The position numbers and the translations under genes are program-made. From the NCBI RefSeq assembly GCF_000308435.1, contig NZ_BAFR01000203.1, positions 1 to 64,000 on the forward strand: 64,000 nucleotides of DNA. Reading direction: 5' to 3'. The notes beneath the pieces were generated by a model. It was not told where the DNA came from. It did no database searches and worked only from the letters and a program-made list of their open reading frames with translations. The stretch comes from Nocardia araoensis NBRC 100135 (GTDB lineage: Bacteria; Actinomycetota; Actinomycetes; Mycobacteriales; Mycobacteriaceae). This document shows, one piece after another, positions 25,138 through 34,489 of the stretch (position 1 is the stretch's first letter; the number at the start of each line of letters is the position of its first letter).

Positions 25138-26372
25138 CGCGGACCACTCCCTACGCCGAGTTGCTCGAGGATCGCCCCGACCGGACCGGGCACGCCGGGC
25201 GCGGGCGGCTGCGCCATCAGCGGCGGCAGCGGCAGGATCGACACCGTCGGCCAACCCGGACGCGGGCCGTTGCCGTTGTAGTACGGATTGGTCGGGTTCA
25301 CCGGCACGGGCGGACCGACCGGCGGGATGTACACCGGGTCGGGTTTGCCGACACCGAGGTTGCTGAGCGTGACGCCGATCTGCTGATCGACCGACAACCA
25401 CGTGTTCACGCTGCCGCCGAAGGTGCTCTCCAGCGCCGAGTCGGGGAACGGGTAGGTCGGGATCAACGGAACCGCGGTGACCAGATCCGGCGCCGACCGG
25501 CCCAGCTCCTGCAGCGTGGGCCGCAGCGAGGTCAGGTCACGGATCAGGTCGTCCTTCGCGGTGTTCAACACGTCGAAGCCGGCTTCGCCGAGCCGGTCCA
25601 GCTGGGCGAGCAGGGCGACCAACTGCGGACGCTGCTCTTCCAGGATCTTGATGCCCTTGGGCAGCTCGTCGAGGATCTTGCCGATCTGATCGGTCTGCTT
25701 GCTCACCCGGCTGCTGAGCACGTCGAGGCCGTCCAGCGCGCGGGTGATGTCGTCCACCTGCTGGTTCAGGCCGTCGATCAGCGTGTTCGCCTGCTCGATC
25801 AACGAGCGCACCCGGTCCTCACGGCCGCCGATGGTCTTGTTCAGCTCGGTGACGATCGGCTGCAACTGCGCGACGCCGCCGCCGTTGAGCAGCAGTGACA
25901 GCGCGCCGAGCACCTGCTCGACCTCGGTGGCGTGCCGGGTGCGGTCGACCGGGATGACCGAGCCGTCGGCCAGCCGCTTGGGTTCCGGATCGGCCGCGGG
26001 CTTGGAGAGCTCGATGAACTTCTCACCGAGCAGGTTCGACTGCCGGACCTCGGCCCGCGCGTTCGCGGGCAGGTTCACCGCCGAGTTGACCACCGTGCGC
26101 ACCGTGGCCGTCCACTGATCCTTGCCGATGCTGATCTTCTCGACCCGGCCGACCGGCACGCCCTCGACCTTCACCGCCGACTGCGGCACGAGGTCGAGGA
26201 CATCGTCGAACTGGATGTCGATGTGCATCGGATGCTCGCCCACATCGGCGCCGCCGGGCAGCGGCACGCTGTAGATGCCGTCGGAGGCGCACGACGTGAT
26301 CAGCGCGCCGGTCAGGCCGAGCGCCAGCGCCGCGCCGAAACCGCGTGCGAGCGAACGGATTCGAGTGCTCAT
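25134..26372 (-). CDS. mceE: Mce family lipoprotein, E position
   Basis: 412 residues from ATG 26372. The signal sequence ends in a lipobox (GALITSCAS, lipidated Cys about residue 27), which identifies the E-type lipoprotein subunit. The MCE domain (FDDVLDLVPQSAVKVEGVPV) is followed by helical needle sequence and a Pro-rich tail (PVGPPVPVNPTNP, LPLPPLMAQPPAPG). Start and stop both overlap the neighbouring mce genes by ATGA. Confidence 0.93.
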   Translation of the reverse strand: MSTRIRSLARGFGAALALGLTGALITSCASDGIYSVPLPGGADVGEHPMHIDIQFDDVLDLVPQSAVKVEGVPVGRVEKISIGKDQWTATVRTVVNSAVNLPANARAEVRQSNLLGEKFIELSKPAADPEPKRLADGSVIPVDRTRHATEVEQVLGALSLLLNGGGVAQLQPIVTELNKTIGGREDRVRSLIEQANTLIDGLNQQVDDITRALDGLDVLSSRVSKQTDQIGKILDELPKGIKILEEQRPQLVALLAQLDRLGEAGFDVLNTAKDDLIRDLTSLRPTLQELGRSAPDLVTAVPLIPTYPFPDSALESTFGGSVNTWLSVDQQIGVTLSNLGVGKPDPVYIPPVGPPVPVNPTNPYYNGNGPRPGWPTVSILPLPPLMAQPPAPGVPGPVGAILEQLGVGSGPR

Positions 26373-27637
26373 CGCGCCCCTCCCTGCGACGGCGGAAGCC
26401 GGTCCGACGGCGTGCCGGGCACCGTGCCCGGCACCGGGTCGCGCTGCTGGTTTTCGCCGCTGAGGATGCCGAACGGCAGGTTCAGCGTCGGGGTCTGCAC
26501 CCCGGCGGTGATCTGGTCGGTGATGTCCTTGCAGTGGTCGAGGACCGGCCGCATCTGCCTGCCGAGCGCCTCGAACTTGGGATCGCCCGGCATCAGCTTG
26601 GACAGGTCGAGCATCTTGCACACCACCCCGAACGGGTCCTGCAGTTCCGGGAAGTTCGCGCGCATGTCGAGGGTCCCCGATTCGGCGTTGTGCACGTTGA
26701 TCAGGTTGCTCAACGCCAGCGGCAGGACCGGCAGCAGCGCGGCCACGTCGTTGCGCTGATCGGACAGCGTCTTGGTGAGCTGGGTCAGTTTGTCGGCGTT
26801 GCTCGCGATCAGGTCCCGGTTGTCGTCGATGAAGCGGGCGACGTCACCCAGCGCGATCGACAGCAGATTCAGTGCCGCGCCGAGATCCTGCCGCTCGTCG
26901 GCGAGGAACGTCGACAGGTCGGCCAGTTGGGTGTTGAACTGCCGGACCTGCTGGTCGTTCTGGGCCAGCATGGTGATGAAGGCCTGCAGGTTCTTGACCG
27001 TGTCGAAGATGTCGCCGCGTGCGTCCGACAGGTAGCGGGCCGCCCTGGACAGCTGGGTGAGACTGTTGGCCAGGGCCTCGCCGTTGCCCGACAGGTTCGC
27101 CGCGCCGGTGCGCACCAGTTCGTTCACCGCTCCCTGGGCGTTGGCTCCGTTGGGCCCCAGCGCGTCGGAGAGTTCGGTGATGCTCTTGTACAGCTGGTCG
27201 ACTTCCACGGGCGTCGCCGTACGCTCGCGCGGGATGGTCGCGTTGCGCGCCATCTTCGGGCCGCCGGTGTAGACCGGGGTGAGCTGGATGTAGCGGTCCG
27301 ACACGATGGACGGCGTGATCTGGGCGGCTCGCGCGTCCGCGGGCACGTCGAATTTGCGGTCCACGCTCATCACGATCTTGACCTGATCGCCCTGCGGCTC
27401 CACCGAATCCACCGAGCCGACCGGCACGCCGAGAATGCGTACGTCCGAACCCTCGTAGATGCCGACCGAGCGATCGAAATACGCGGTGATCTTGGTGGTG
27501 GTCAGCCGGTTGAACAGCCACCACAGCACCACCGCCACCAGTACGGCGAGCACGACCACCAGCGCGATGCCCACCTTGGCGCCACGGCTGGAGCCGCGCA
27601 CCGCACCGACCGGATCGCTACGCCAGTTGTCCGCCAC
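26369..27637 (-). CDS. mceD: Mce family substrate-binding protein, D position
   Basis: 422 residues. A basic N-terminus, then a membrane helix (VGIALVVVLAVLVAVVLWWL), the MCE domain (FDRSVGIYEGSDVRILGVPV), a long helical part, and a Pro-rich C-terminus. It starts one base after the mceC stop and its own stop overlaps mceE. Confidence 0.93.
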   Translation of the reverse strand: MADNWRSDPVGAVRGSSRGAKVGIALVVVLAVLVAVVLWWLFNRLTTTKITAYFDRSVGIYEGSDVRILGVPVGSVDSVEPQGDQVKIVMSVDRKFDVPADARAAQITPSIVSDRYIQLTPVYTGGPKMARNATIPRERTATPVEVDQLYKSITELSDALGPNGANAQGAVNELVRTGAANLSGNGEALANSLTQLSRAARYLSDARGDIFDTVKNLQAFITMLAQNDQQVRQFNTQLADLSTFLADERQDLGAALNLLSIALGDVARFIDDNRDLIASNADKLTQLTKTLSDQRNDVAALLPVLPLALSNLINVHNAESGTLDMRANFPELQDPFGVVCKMLDLSKLMPGDPKFEALGRQMRPVLDHCKDITDQITAGVQTPTLNLPFGILSGENQQRDPVPGTVPGTPSDRLPPSQGGAR

Positions 27638-27638
27638 G

Positions 27639-28649
27639 TCAGTTACCTCCCAAAGTGCGGATCGGCTGACGGTAGCCGGGAATTTCGGGCAGTGCGGGCG
27701 GCACCACGTTGACGATCACCGCGTCGAACCAGCGTCCGGTACCGAGCACGCTGGCGTAGAGGCTGTAGAACGGCGCCGCGAGTTCCAGCGTCTTCGAGAC
27801 GTTCTGCTGGTTGTCGTTCAGCAGATCGATGGCGGCGCGCAGGTTCTTCAGCGCGGGTCCGATCTGCTCCTCGTTGTCGTGCACGAGCGCGCTCAACTCC
27901 GCGGAAACCGTCTTGGCCCCCGACAGCAACTGCTTGATGGACTGCTGGCGGATGTTGAGTTCGGCGAGCAACTGGCCGCCGTTGGCGAGCAGCCGCTCGA
28001 ACTGGGCGTTGCGGTCGGCGAGGATCTGCGTGGTCTGCCTGGTCGCGGCGAACAGCTTCTTCAACTCCTGATCGCGTTTGGCCAGCGTCTCCGACAGCCG
28101 GGCGACGCCGTCGATGGAGCCGCGGATCTCCGGCGGCGTCGTCTCGAAGGCCTCCGACAGCACCTGCATGCTCTTGGCCAGCTGCGCCGTGTCGATCTGA
28201 TCGATGGTGCGCGCGGCGTCGGTGAACGCGTCCACGACGTCGTACGGGGACACCGTGCGCGAGAGCGGGATCCGGGAACTGGGATCGGCCGGCTTCGAGC
28301 CTCTCGGATCGAGTGCCAGGTACTTCTGGCCGAGCAGCGTCTTGATCTGAATCGACGCGGTGGTCTCGTTGCCGATCCAGGTGTCCTTGGTGCGGAAGTC
28401 CACGACCACGCGGTCACCGTCGAGCCGGACGTCGGACACCGAACCGACCTTGACGCCCGCCACCCGGACCTCGTTGCCCTTCTTCAGGCCCGCCGCCTCG
28501 CGGAATTCCGCGGTGTACTTGGTCCCCGCGCCGATGATCGGCAGCTGATCCAGGAAGAACGCCGACACCGTCACCAACAGCACGACGGCGATGCCGAGCG
28601 CGCCGAGGAACGCCGGGCTGCGCTTGCCGAGCAGAATGCGATCCTCCAT
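27639..28649 (-). CDS. mceC: Mce family substrate-binding protein, C position
   Basis: 336 residues from ATG 28649 (MEDRILLGKRSPAFLGALGI); its first base is the last base of the mceB stop. Membrane anchor, MCE domain (FREAAGLKKGNEVRVAGVKV), then a helical region and the short tail PEIPGYRQPIRTLGGN. Anchored in the cell envelope as one ring of the transport tube. Confidence 0.92.
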   Translation of the reverse strand: MEDRILLGKRSPAFLGALGIAVVLLVTVSAFFLDQLPIIGAGTKYTAEFREAAGLKKGNEVRVAGVKVGSVSDVRLDGDRVVVDFRTKDTWIGNETTASIQIKTLLGQKYLALDPRGSKPADPSSRIPLSRTVSPYDVVDAFTDAARTIDQIDTAQLAKSMQVLSEAFETTPPEIRGSIDGVARLSETLAKRDQELKKLFAATRQTTQILADRNAQFERLLANGGQLLAELNIRQQSIKQLLSGAKTVSAELSALVHDNEEQIGPALKNLRAAIDLLNDNQQNVSKTLELAAPFYSLYASVLGTGRWFDAVIVNVVPPALPEIPGYRQPIRTLGGN

Positions 28650-29725
28650 CAGCGAGCCTTCCCATGGCAGCGCGGCGCGGCGTTGGTGTATATCGGCTGG
28701 TTGATCGTCGGCAGTCCGGCGGGCAGGTTGAGCTGCGGCGCGTCGACGGCGCCCGGTCCGACGACGATGTCGATGCCGCACAGATAGAACTGGAACCAGG
28801 AGCCGTAACTCGCGGCGCGCCCGAGCTTCTCCATCTTGAGCGGCAGGTTGGTCAGCGCGTCGTTCACCTCGTCTCGGCGCTCGTCGAGCGTGCCGGTCAA
28901 CTGGCTCAGGCCCGCGATCGACCCTTGCAACGTCGGACGCACCGGGACGAGCAGGTCCGAGGTCGCCGAGGTCAGGTTGGCCAGCGAGGTCACCGAGCGT
29001 CCGATCGTGTCGCGATCGGCGTTGAGGCCGCTGATCAGCGCCTCGGTGTTCACGATCAACTGATCGAACTGATCGTCGCGCTGGTTGACGGTGTCCAGCA
29101 CGGCGGTCAGATTGCGGGTCAGCTCACCGATCACGGCGTCCTTGTCGGCGATCTTGTTGGTCAGGTTCGCCGTGGTCGCGACCAGATCGTGGATGGTGCC
29201 CTGCTCGCCCTGGAAGACCTGGATGATCTCGAAGGACAGCTTGTTCACATCATCGGCGGTCAGCGTGCGGAACAGCGGCCGGAAGCCGTTGAACAGCGTG
29301 GTCAGGTTCAGCGCGGGCCTGGTGCGCTCGAGCGGGATGGTGCCGCCCTCGTTCAGCTTCTTGCCCTGCTCCCCGGTCCCCTGCTCCAGCGCGATGTAGC
29401 GCTGGCCGACCAAGTTGCGGTACTTGATCGTCGCGGTGGTCGACGCGGGAAGCCAATCCCGGTCGGTGAGCTCGAATTTCACTTCGGCCAGGCGCTTGTC
29501 GACGATCGATACAGCGGTGACCTTGCCGACCCGGACGCCCGCGATGCGGACTTCGTCACCGGGATTGAGTGAGGTGACGTCGGTGAACCTGGCCTTGAAC
29601 TTCGTGCCGCCACCGCTGTAGTTGGCGATGGACAGCGCCAGCACCGTGGTCACGAACAAGGTCACCACGACGAAGACGATCAGTTTGGTCAGCGGGCCGC
29701 CAAGGCCGCGCAACTGCTGCTTCAT
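28649..29725 (-). CDS. mceB: Mce family substrate-binding protein, B position
   Basis: 358 residues. Membrane helix (LIVFVVVTLFVTTVLALSIA), MCE domain (FTDVTSLNPGDEVRIAGVRV), extended helices, and a C-terminal segment with FYLCGIDIVVGPG and a second Cys (APRCHGKAR), a pattern that could form a disulphide outside the membrane. ATGA overlap with mceA. Confidence 0.93.
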   Translation of the reverse strand: MKQQLRGLGGPLTKLIVFVVVTLFVTTVLALSIANYSGGGTKFKARFTDVTSLNPGDEVRIAGVRVGKVTAVSIVDKRLAEVKFELTDRDWLPASTTATIKYRNLVGQRYIALEQGTGEQGKKLNEGGTIPLERTRPALNLTTLFNGFRPLFRTLTADDVNKLSFEIIQVFQGEQGTIHDLVATTANLTNKIADKDAVIGELTRNLTAVLDTVNQRDDQFDQLIVNTEALISGLNADRDTIGRSVTSLANLTSATSDLLVPVRPTLQGSIAGLSQLTGTLDERRDEVNDALTNLPLKMEKLGRAASYGSWFQFYLCGIDIVVGPGAVDAPQLNLPAGLPTINQPIYTNAAPRCHGKAR

Positions 29726-31071
29726 CGCACGCTCACCTCGCTTCCGCGGAACGCGGGCGCGCCGACCCTGGTCACCCAGCCGGGCACCTGATCGGGGGCG
29801 ACACCGTTGGCCGCGCCGTAGATCGCGCCGAGCGACTGCTGCTCCATCGGCGAACCGGCGATCGTCGGCATCTTGCTCGCCGGGTGGACGCCGAACTGCG
29901 GTGGCTCCAGATGACCGGTCTGCTGATCACCGGGGTTGCGACTCGGGACGGCGTAGGAGCCGTCGTTGTTCGGGCCGCCGGTGTACTGGCCGGGATCGAC
30001 GCCCAACGGCATCTCGGGGATGCACCACGGCCCCCTGGTGTCCAGCCAGCGCGGTTCGTCCTGATTGGGCAGGTACTTGCCGCGGGTGTTGGTCAGCTCG
30101 ATGCTCACTCGGGAACCCGGGTTGTCGGTGCCCTTGCCGAAGATCCGGTCGATGCGCGGCTTCAGCTGCGCGAAGTTCGCCAGCGCGCAGGCGTAGTTCG
30201 GCGAGTAGTAGGCCAGCTGCTCCAGCGCGGGACGGGAGTCGGCGGCCACGTCGACGATGTTGTCGCGGTTGGCGATCAGGAACTCGGTGGTGGTGGCCGA
30301 GGTCGGTGTCAACGTCGCGTACAGGGCGTCGATGTCGGTGCGCCGCTGCACGATCGTCGCGTTGGTGGTGCGCAGGTTGTCCAGGGCCTCGATCAGCTGA
30401 GGCGCCGCGTCGGAGTAGGTGGCCGCCACCTCGGCGAAACTGCGCAGGTCGGCCCGCAGGTCCGGAAGCACCACGTTGACCTGGCGGAAGATGTCGTCGA
30501 GCTTGTCCACGGTCTGGCCCAGCGCGGTGCCCTGCCCGGACAGCGCCTGCGACAGCGCGCCCAGCGTGGCCGCGAGATCCTGCGGCGGGATGGCCTGTAG
30601 CAAGGGCAGCACGTCGTCGAGCAGTTTGCTCAACTCGATGGCGTTGCCGCTGACGTCCTGATGCAGCGTCACGCCGTCGGTCAGATGCTGCGGGCTTCGG
30701 TCCTCCGGGATCACCAGGTCCACATACCGTTCGCCGAACAGCGTCTTGGGTAGCAGGCGCGCGGTCGCGTTGATCGGGATCTGCTGCGCCTTGTTCGGGT
30801 CGATGGCCAGGTTCAAGGTCACCTCGCCGCCTTCGGAACTGCTCGAGCGCACCTCGCCGACGGTGATGCCGCGCACCTTCACGTCCGCGTTGCGGGTCAG
30901 GGCGTTGCCCACGCTGTCGGTGATCAGATCGACGTGCACCGTCTTCACGAATTGCTTGTTGTAGATCGCCACGGTGGTCCACAGGAACAGCGCGACCACG
31001 ACGAAGAACGCGATCCCCAGCGCCCGAGTACGTAGCTTCGCGGTCGAGCGCCAGGTCTGGGTGCGGCTCAT
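29722..31071 (-). CDS. mceA: Mce family substrate-binding protein, A position
   Basis: 449 residues from ATG 31071 (MSRTQTWRSTAKLRTRALGI), overlapping the yrbEB stop. Membrane helix (IAFFVVVALFLWTTVAIYN), MCE domain (DSVGNALTRNADVKVRGITV), cholesterol-uptake-porin-type helical region, and a long disordered C-terminus containing GPWCIPEMPLGVDPG. First of the six tube subunits. Which lipid the system carries cannot be told from sequence alone. Confidence 0.93.
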   Translation of the reverse strand: MSRTQTWRSTAKLRTRALGIAFFVVVALFLWTTVAIYNKQFVKTVHVDLITDSVGNALTRNADVKVRGITVGEVRSSSSEGGEVTLNLAIDPNKAQQIPINATARLLPKTLFGERYVDLVIPEDRSPQHLTDGVTLHQDVSGNAIELSKLLDDVLPLLQAIPPQDLAATLGALSQALSGQGTALGQTVDKLDDIFRQVNVVLPDLRADLRSFAEVAATYSDAAPQLIEALDNLRTTNATIVQRRTDIDALYATLTPTSATTTEFLIANRDNIVDVAADSRPALEQLAYYSPNYACALANFAQLKPRIDRIFGKGTDNPGSRVSIELTNTRGKYLPNQDEPRWLDTRGPWCIPEMPLGVDPGQYTGGPNNDGSYAVPSRNPGDQQTGHLEPPQFGVHPASKMPTIAGSPMEQQSLGAIYGAANGVAPDQVPGWVTRVGAPAFRGSEVSVR

Positions 31072-31931
31072 CCGGCCACCCGAACCGTGGTGGTGGTGCC
31101 CCAGATCGCGAGGCTGAGGAAGAAGTCGAGCACGTTCACCAGCACGATCGCGGCGCGGACCGCGCGGCCGACCGCCACGCCGACGCCCGCGGGCCCGCCG
31201 GTGGCGTGGAACCCGTAGTAGCAGTGCACCATGATGATCACGAACGCGAAGACCAGCACCTTGAGGAACGAATAGAGCACGTCCTCCGGTGGCAGGAACA
31301 AACTGAAGTAATGGTCGTAGGACCCGCTGGATTGCCCGTTGAACCAGATGCTGATCGTCCGCGAGGCGATGAACGTGCCGAGCAACCCGACGATGTAGAG
31401 CGGGATCACCGCGAGGAACCCGGCGATCACCCGGCTGGTCACCAGGAACGGCACGCCGGGCACCGCCATCACCTCCAGCGCGTCGATCTCCTCGGAGATC
31501 CGCATGGCGCCCAGCTGCGCGGTGAAACCGCAACCGACCGTCGCGGAGAGCGCGAGCGCGGCGACCAACGGCGCGATCTCACGGGTGTTGATGTACGCGG
31601 TGAGGAAGCCGGTGAGCACCGAGCTGCCGAGCGCGTCGAGCGCCTTGAAGCCCTGCAGGCCGACGACGACGCCGACGGAGCCGGACATGAACACGATGAC
31701 GCCGATGGTGCCGCCGATGACCGCCAGCGCGCCGGTGCCGAAGGTGACCTCGGCGAGCAGCCGCATGACTTCCTTGCGGTAGTGCACCGCGGTCCGCGGG
31801 ATCCACGCGATGGCCCGCGTGTAGAACGACATCTGCTCGCCCGCGCGATCGATGACATTGAGCGGCATGCGGGCGACTTCACCGACCCGGCGCATGGACT
31901 TGGCGACCGGGCTTCGGTACGACGTGGCCAT
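31068..31931 (-). CDS. yrbEB: MlaE/YrbE-type ABC transporter permease B
   Basis: 287 residues with about five or six membrane segments. It carries the family's conserved cytoplasmic signature AQLGAMRISEEIDALEVMAV (EExDAL coupling helix) and a long N-terminal amphipathic segment. It pairs with YrbEA to form the inner-membrane channel of the Mce importer. Three bases separate it from yrbEA; its stop overlaps mceA. Confidence 0.94.
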   Translation of the reverse strand: MATSYRSPVAKSMRRVGEVARMPLNVIDRAGEQMSFYTRAIAWIPRTAVHYRKEVMRLLAEVTFGTGALAVIGGTIGVIVFMSGSVGVVVGLQGFKALDALGSSVLTGFLTAYINTREIAPLVAALALSATVGCGFTAQLGAMRISEEIDALEVMAVPGVPFLVTSRVIAGFLAVIPLYIVGLLGTFIASRTISIWFNGQSSGSYDHYFSLFLPPEDVLYSFLKVLVFAFVIIMVHCYYGFHATGGPAGVGVAVGRAVRAAIVLVNVLDFFLSLAIWGTTTTVRVAG

Positions 31932-31934
31932 CTG

Positions 31935-32729
31935 TCAGGCACCCTTGGCCGGGACGACCTGTAGGTACACCATGGTCAGGATGAGGTTCACGAAGAACAG
32001 CACCATGAACGTGATCACCACGGATTGGTTCACCGCGTCACCGACTCCTTTCGGGCCTCCCTTGGGATGCAGCCCCTTGTACGCGGCGATGACGCCGGCG
32101 AGTAGACCGAATATCGCCGCCTTGATCTCACCGATCCACAGGTCGGGCAGCTGGGCGAGGGCGGAGAACGACGCCAGGTAGGCGCCGGGGGTACCGCCCT
32201 GCAGCAACACGTTGAAGAAGTACCCGCCCGCGATGCCGACCACCGAGACCAGGCCGTTGAGCAGCAGCGCAACCAGCATCATGCCGAGTACGCGCGGCAC
32301 CACCAGCTTTCGCACCGGATCGATGCCGAGCACTTCCATCGCGTCGATCTCCTCGCGGATGGTGCGCGAGCCGAGATCGGCGGCCACGGCCGACCCGGCC
32401 GCGCCCGCGATGATCAGGGCCGTCACGACGGGAGCCGCCTGCTGGACGGTTGCCAGCACACTGGTCGCGCCGGTGAAGGATTCCGCGCCGAGTTGCTTGA
32501 TCAACGAGCCGGTCTGCAATGCCACGACCGCGCCGAACGGAATCGCGACCAGAGCGCTGGGCAGGATCGAGACACTCGCGATGAACCACGACTGCTCGAT
32601 GAACTCCCGCCACTCGAAGGGACGGCGGAATGTCTTCCGCAAAACGTCGAGGAGCAGCGCAAATATGTTGCCGGCCTGGGCAAACCCCGACTCCAGGGGA
32701 GTTCGCAATCGCGCCAGGGTCGAATTCAC
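31935..32729 (-). CDS. yrbEA: MlaE/YrbE-type ABC transporter permease A
   Basis: 264 residues, polytopic. The signature DLGSRTIREEIDAMEVLGID matches the coupling helix that contacts the ATPase. Membrane segments include VTALIIAGAAGSAVAADLGS and VITFMVLFFVNLILTMVYL. It begins 11 bases after the mceG stop, so ATPase and permease genes form one transcription unit here. Confidence 0.94.
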   Translation of the reverse strand: MNSTLARLRTPLESGFAQAGNIFALLLDVLRKTFRRPFEWREFIEQSWFIASVSILPSALVAIPFGAVVALQTGSLIKQLGAESFTGATSVLATVQQAAPVVTALIIAGAAGSAVAADLGSRTIREEIDAMEVLGIDPVRKLVVPRVLGMMLVALLLNGLVSVVGIAGGYFFNVLLQGGTPGAYLASFSALAQLPDLWIGEIKAAIFGLLAGVIAAYKGLHPKGGPKGVGDAVNQSVVITFMVLFFVNLILTMVYLQVVPAKGA

Positions 32730-32740
32730 GATCGCAGATG

Positions 32741-33817
32741 TTACCCGTTAGTTGTGTTGTGTCGCACGGTGGTGTCGAATGAACCACCCTGATAATTAGC
32801 CAGGTCGCCGCTGTTGTATGCCATCACCTGCGTATCGTCGTTCTCGGCAAGTGATTCCCGGATCGCGACCTGCGCGGCATGCGGCAGCGTGTGCATGATC
32901 TCGCGCACCCGTTCCTTACGCCGCAACACCGCCTGACGCACCGGCATCCCCGGCGTCGCCCGCATCTGCGGGATGATGCCCTCGACCTCCTCGGCGCCAC
33001 CATGATGGTGCCCGGCGTCCACCAACGCCTGCTCCCGCGCCATCTGCGCCTCGTCCTTCTCCTCCGACATGCCGATCGGCCCGATCATCCGACCGTTGAG
33101 GAACTGCTTGACCACCGGCTCCTCCGAGGTCAACAACACCTCCCGCGGACCGAACATCACCAACTGCCGACGGAACAACATCCCGATGTTGTCCGGCACC
33201 GTGCGCGCCAAGTTGATGTTGTGGGTCACGATCAGAATCGTCGCGTCGATCTGCGCGTTGATATCGATCAACAACTGCGACAGATACGAGGTACGCACCG
33301 GGTCCAGACCCGAGTCCGGCTCGTCCACCAGAATGATCTGCGGATCCAGCACCAACGCCCGCGCCAACCCCGCACGCTTGCGCATACCACCGGAGATCTC
33401 ACCGGGCAGCTTGCCCTCGGCCCCGAGCAGACCGGTCAGCTCCAGCTTCTCCATCACGATTTTCTTGATCTCGGACTCGCTCTTCTTCGTATGCTCCCGC
33501 AACGGGAACGCCACGTTGTCGAACAGATTCATCGACCCGAACAACGCACCGTCCTGGAACAACACGCCGAACAACTTCCGGATCTCGTACAACTCCTTGT
33601 TCGAACACGTCGTGATATCCGTGCCATCGATGAAGATCGAACCACGTTCCGGACGCAGCAGGCCGATCAGCGACTTCAAGAACACCGACTTACCGGTACC
33701 CGACGGCCCCAGCAACGCACTGACCTCACCCGAAGGCAACGTCAACGACACATCCTGCCAAATGCGCTGGGAACCGAAAGACTTGGTCACACTCTCGGTC
33801 CTGACCTCGACGCCCAC
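32741..33817 (-). CDS. mceG: Mce-system ABC transporter ATPase (Mkl/MceG)
   Basis: 358 residues from GTG 33817, chosen because GGAGG lies 5 bases upstream and the protein then begins like mycobacterial Mkl; the frame is open to 33901. Walker A is GPSGTGKS (residues 37-44), the signature ISGGMRKRAGLARAL and Walker B IILVDEPDSGLDP. A C-terminal extension of about 100 residues after the ATPase core (MSEEKDEAQMAREQAL ... MHTLPHAAQVAI) is typical of MceG and binds partner proteins. It energises lipid import by Mce complexes. In mycobacteria it is unlinked to mce operons; here it heads one. Confidence 0.95.
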   Translation of the reverse strand: MGVEVRTESVTKSFGSQRIWQDVSLTLPSGEVSALLGPSGTGKSVFLKSLIGLLRPERGSIFIDGTDITTCSNKELYEIRKLFGVLFQDGALFGSMNLFDNVAFPLREHTKKSESEIKKIVMEKLELTGLLGAEGKLPGEISGGMRKRAGLARALVLDPQIILVDEPDSGLDPVRTSYLSQLLIDINAQIDATILIVTHNINLARTVPDNIGMLFRRQLVMFGPREVLLTSEEPVVKQFLNGRMIGPIGMSEEKDEAQMAREQALVDAGHHHGGAEEVEGIIPQMRATPGMPVRQAVLRRKERVREIMHTLPHAAQVAIRESLAENDDTQVMAYNSGDLANYQGGSFDTTVRHNTTNG

Positions 33818-34001
33818 GCCAACCTCCACAATTCTCAGCGAGCTGCCCACCGGCGAACCGCGCGCTCGGTCATCGCGTCCGTCACGTGTGGGTTCGGTCA
33901 CTGTAACTCATGGGACAGATCGGGCACACCCCAACCTGACTGCGTAGTAACTCCGCAATCCTTTCGGTATCGGCGATAGCGGCGATATTGCCGAAAACGC
34001 A

Positions 34002-34033
34002 AACGGGCGACCCCCAAAAGGGGATCGCCCGTT
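34002..34033 (-). terminator. rplJ-rplL operon terminator
   Basis: AACGGGCG (34002-34009) pairs with CGCCCGTT (34026-34033), the stem being extended by A-T and by C/G pairs round an AAAA loop. On the minus strand TGCGTTTTCGG follows. It separates rplL from mceG. Confidence 0.75.
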
Positions 34034-34052
34034 CGGCGTGTTCGGTCGTGAA

Positions 34053-34433
34053 TTACTTGACCGAGACCTTGGCGCCGGCCTCTTCCAGCTTCGCCTTGGC
34101 GGCCTCGGCGGCATCCTTGGCGACCTTCTCCAGGATCGGCTTCGGGGCGCTCTCGACCAGGTCCTTGGCTTCCTTCAGGCCCAGGCCGGAGACGATCTCG
34201 CGGACCACCTTGATGACCTGGATCTTCTTGTCGCCTGCACCCTCGAGGACGACGTCGAACTCGTCCTGCTCCTCGACGGCCTCGGCCGGAGCCGCGGCAC
34301 CGCCGACGGCGGCGACGGCGACCGGAGCAGCCGCGGTGACCTCGAACTTCTCCTCGAACTTCTTCACGAAGTCCGACAGCTCGAGCAGGGTCATGTTGCC
34401 GAAGGTCTCGAGCAGTTCGTCAACGTTGGCCAT
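34053..34433 (-). CDS. rplL: 50S ribosomal protein L7/L12
   Basis: 126 residues. N-terminal dimerisation domain (VDELLETFGNMTLLELSDFV), acidic Ala-rich hinge (VAAVGGAAAPAEAVEEQDEF), and the C-terminal factor-binding domain (KIQVIKVVREIVSGLGLKEA, KDLVESAPKPI). It forms the flexible stalk recruiting translation factors. Second gene of the rplJL operon, 56 bases after rplJ, followed by a terminator. Confidence 0.98.
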   Translation of the reverse strand: MANVDELLETFGNMTLLELSDFVKKFEEKFEVTAAAPVAVAAVGGAAAPAEAVEEQDEFDVVLEGAGDKKIQVIKVVREIVSGLGLKEAKDLVESAPKPILEKVAKDAAEAAKAKLEEAGAKVSVK

Positions 34434-34489
34434 TGTTGTGTTCCTTTCGGTAGTTGATGTCTATGCGGGCGTGTCGTGCCGCACGGGTC

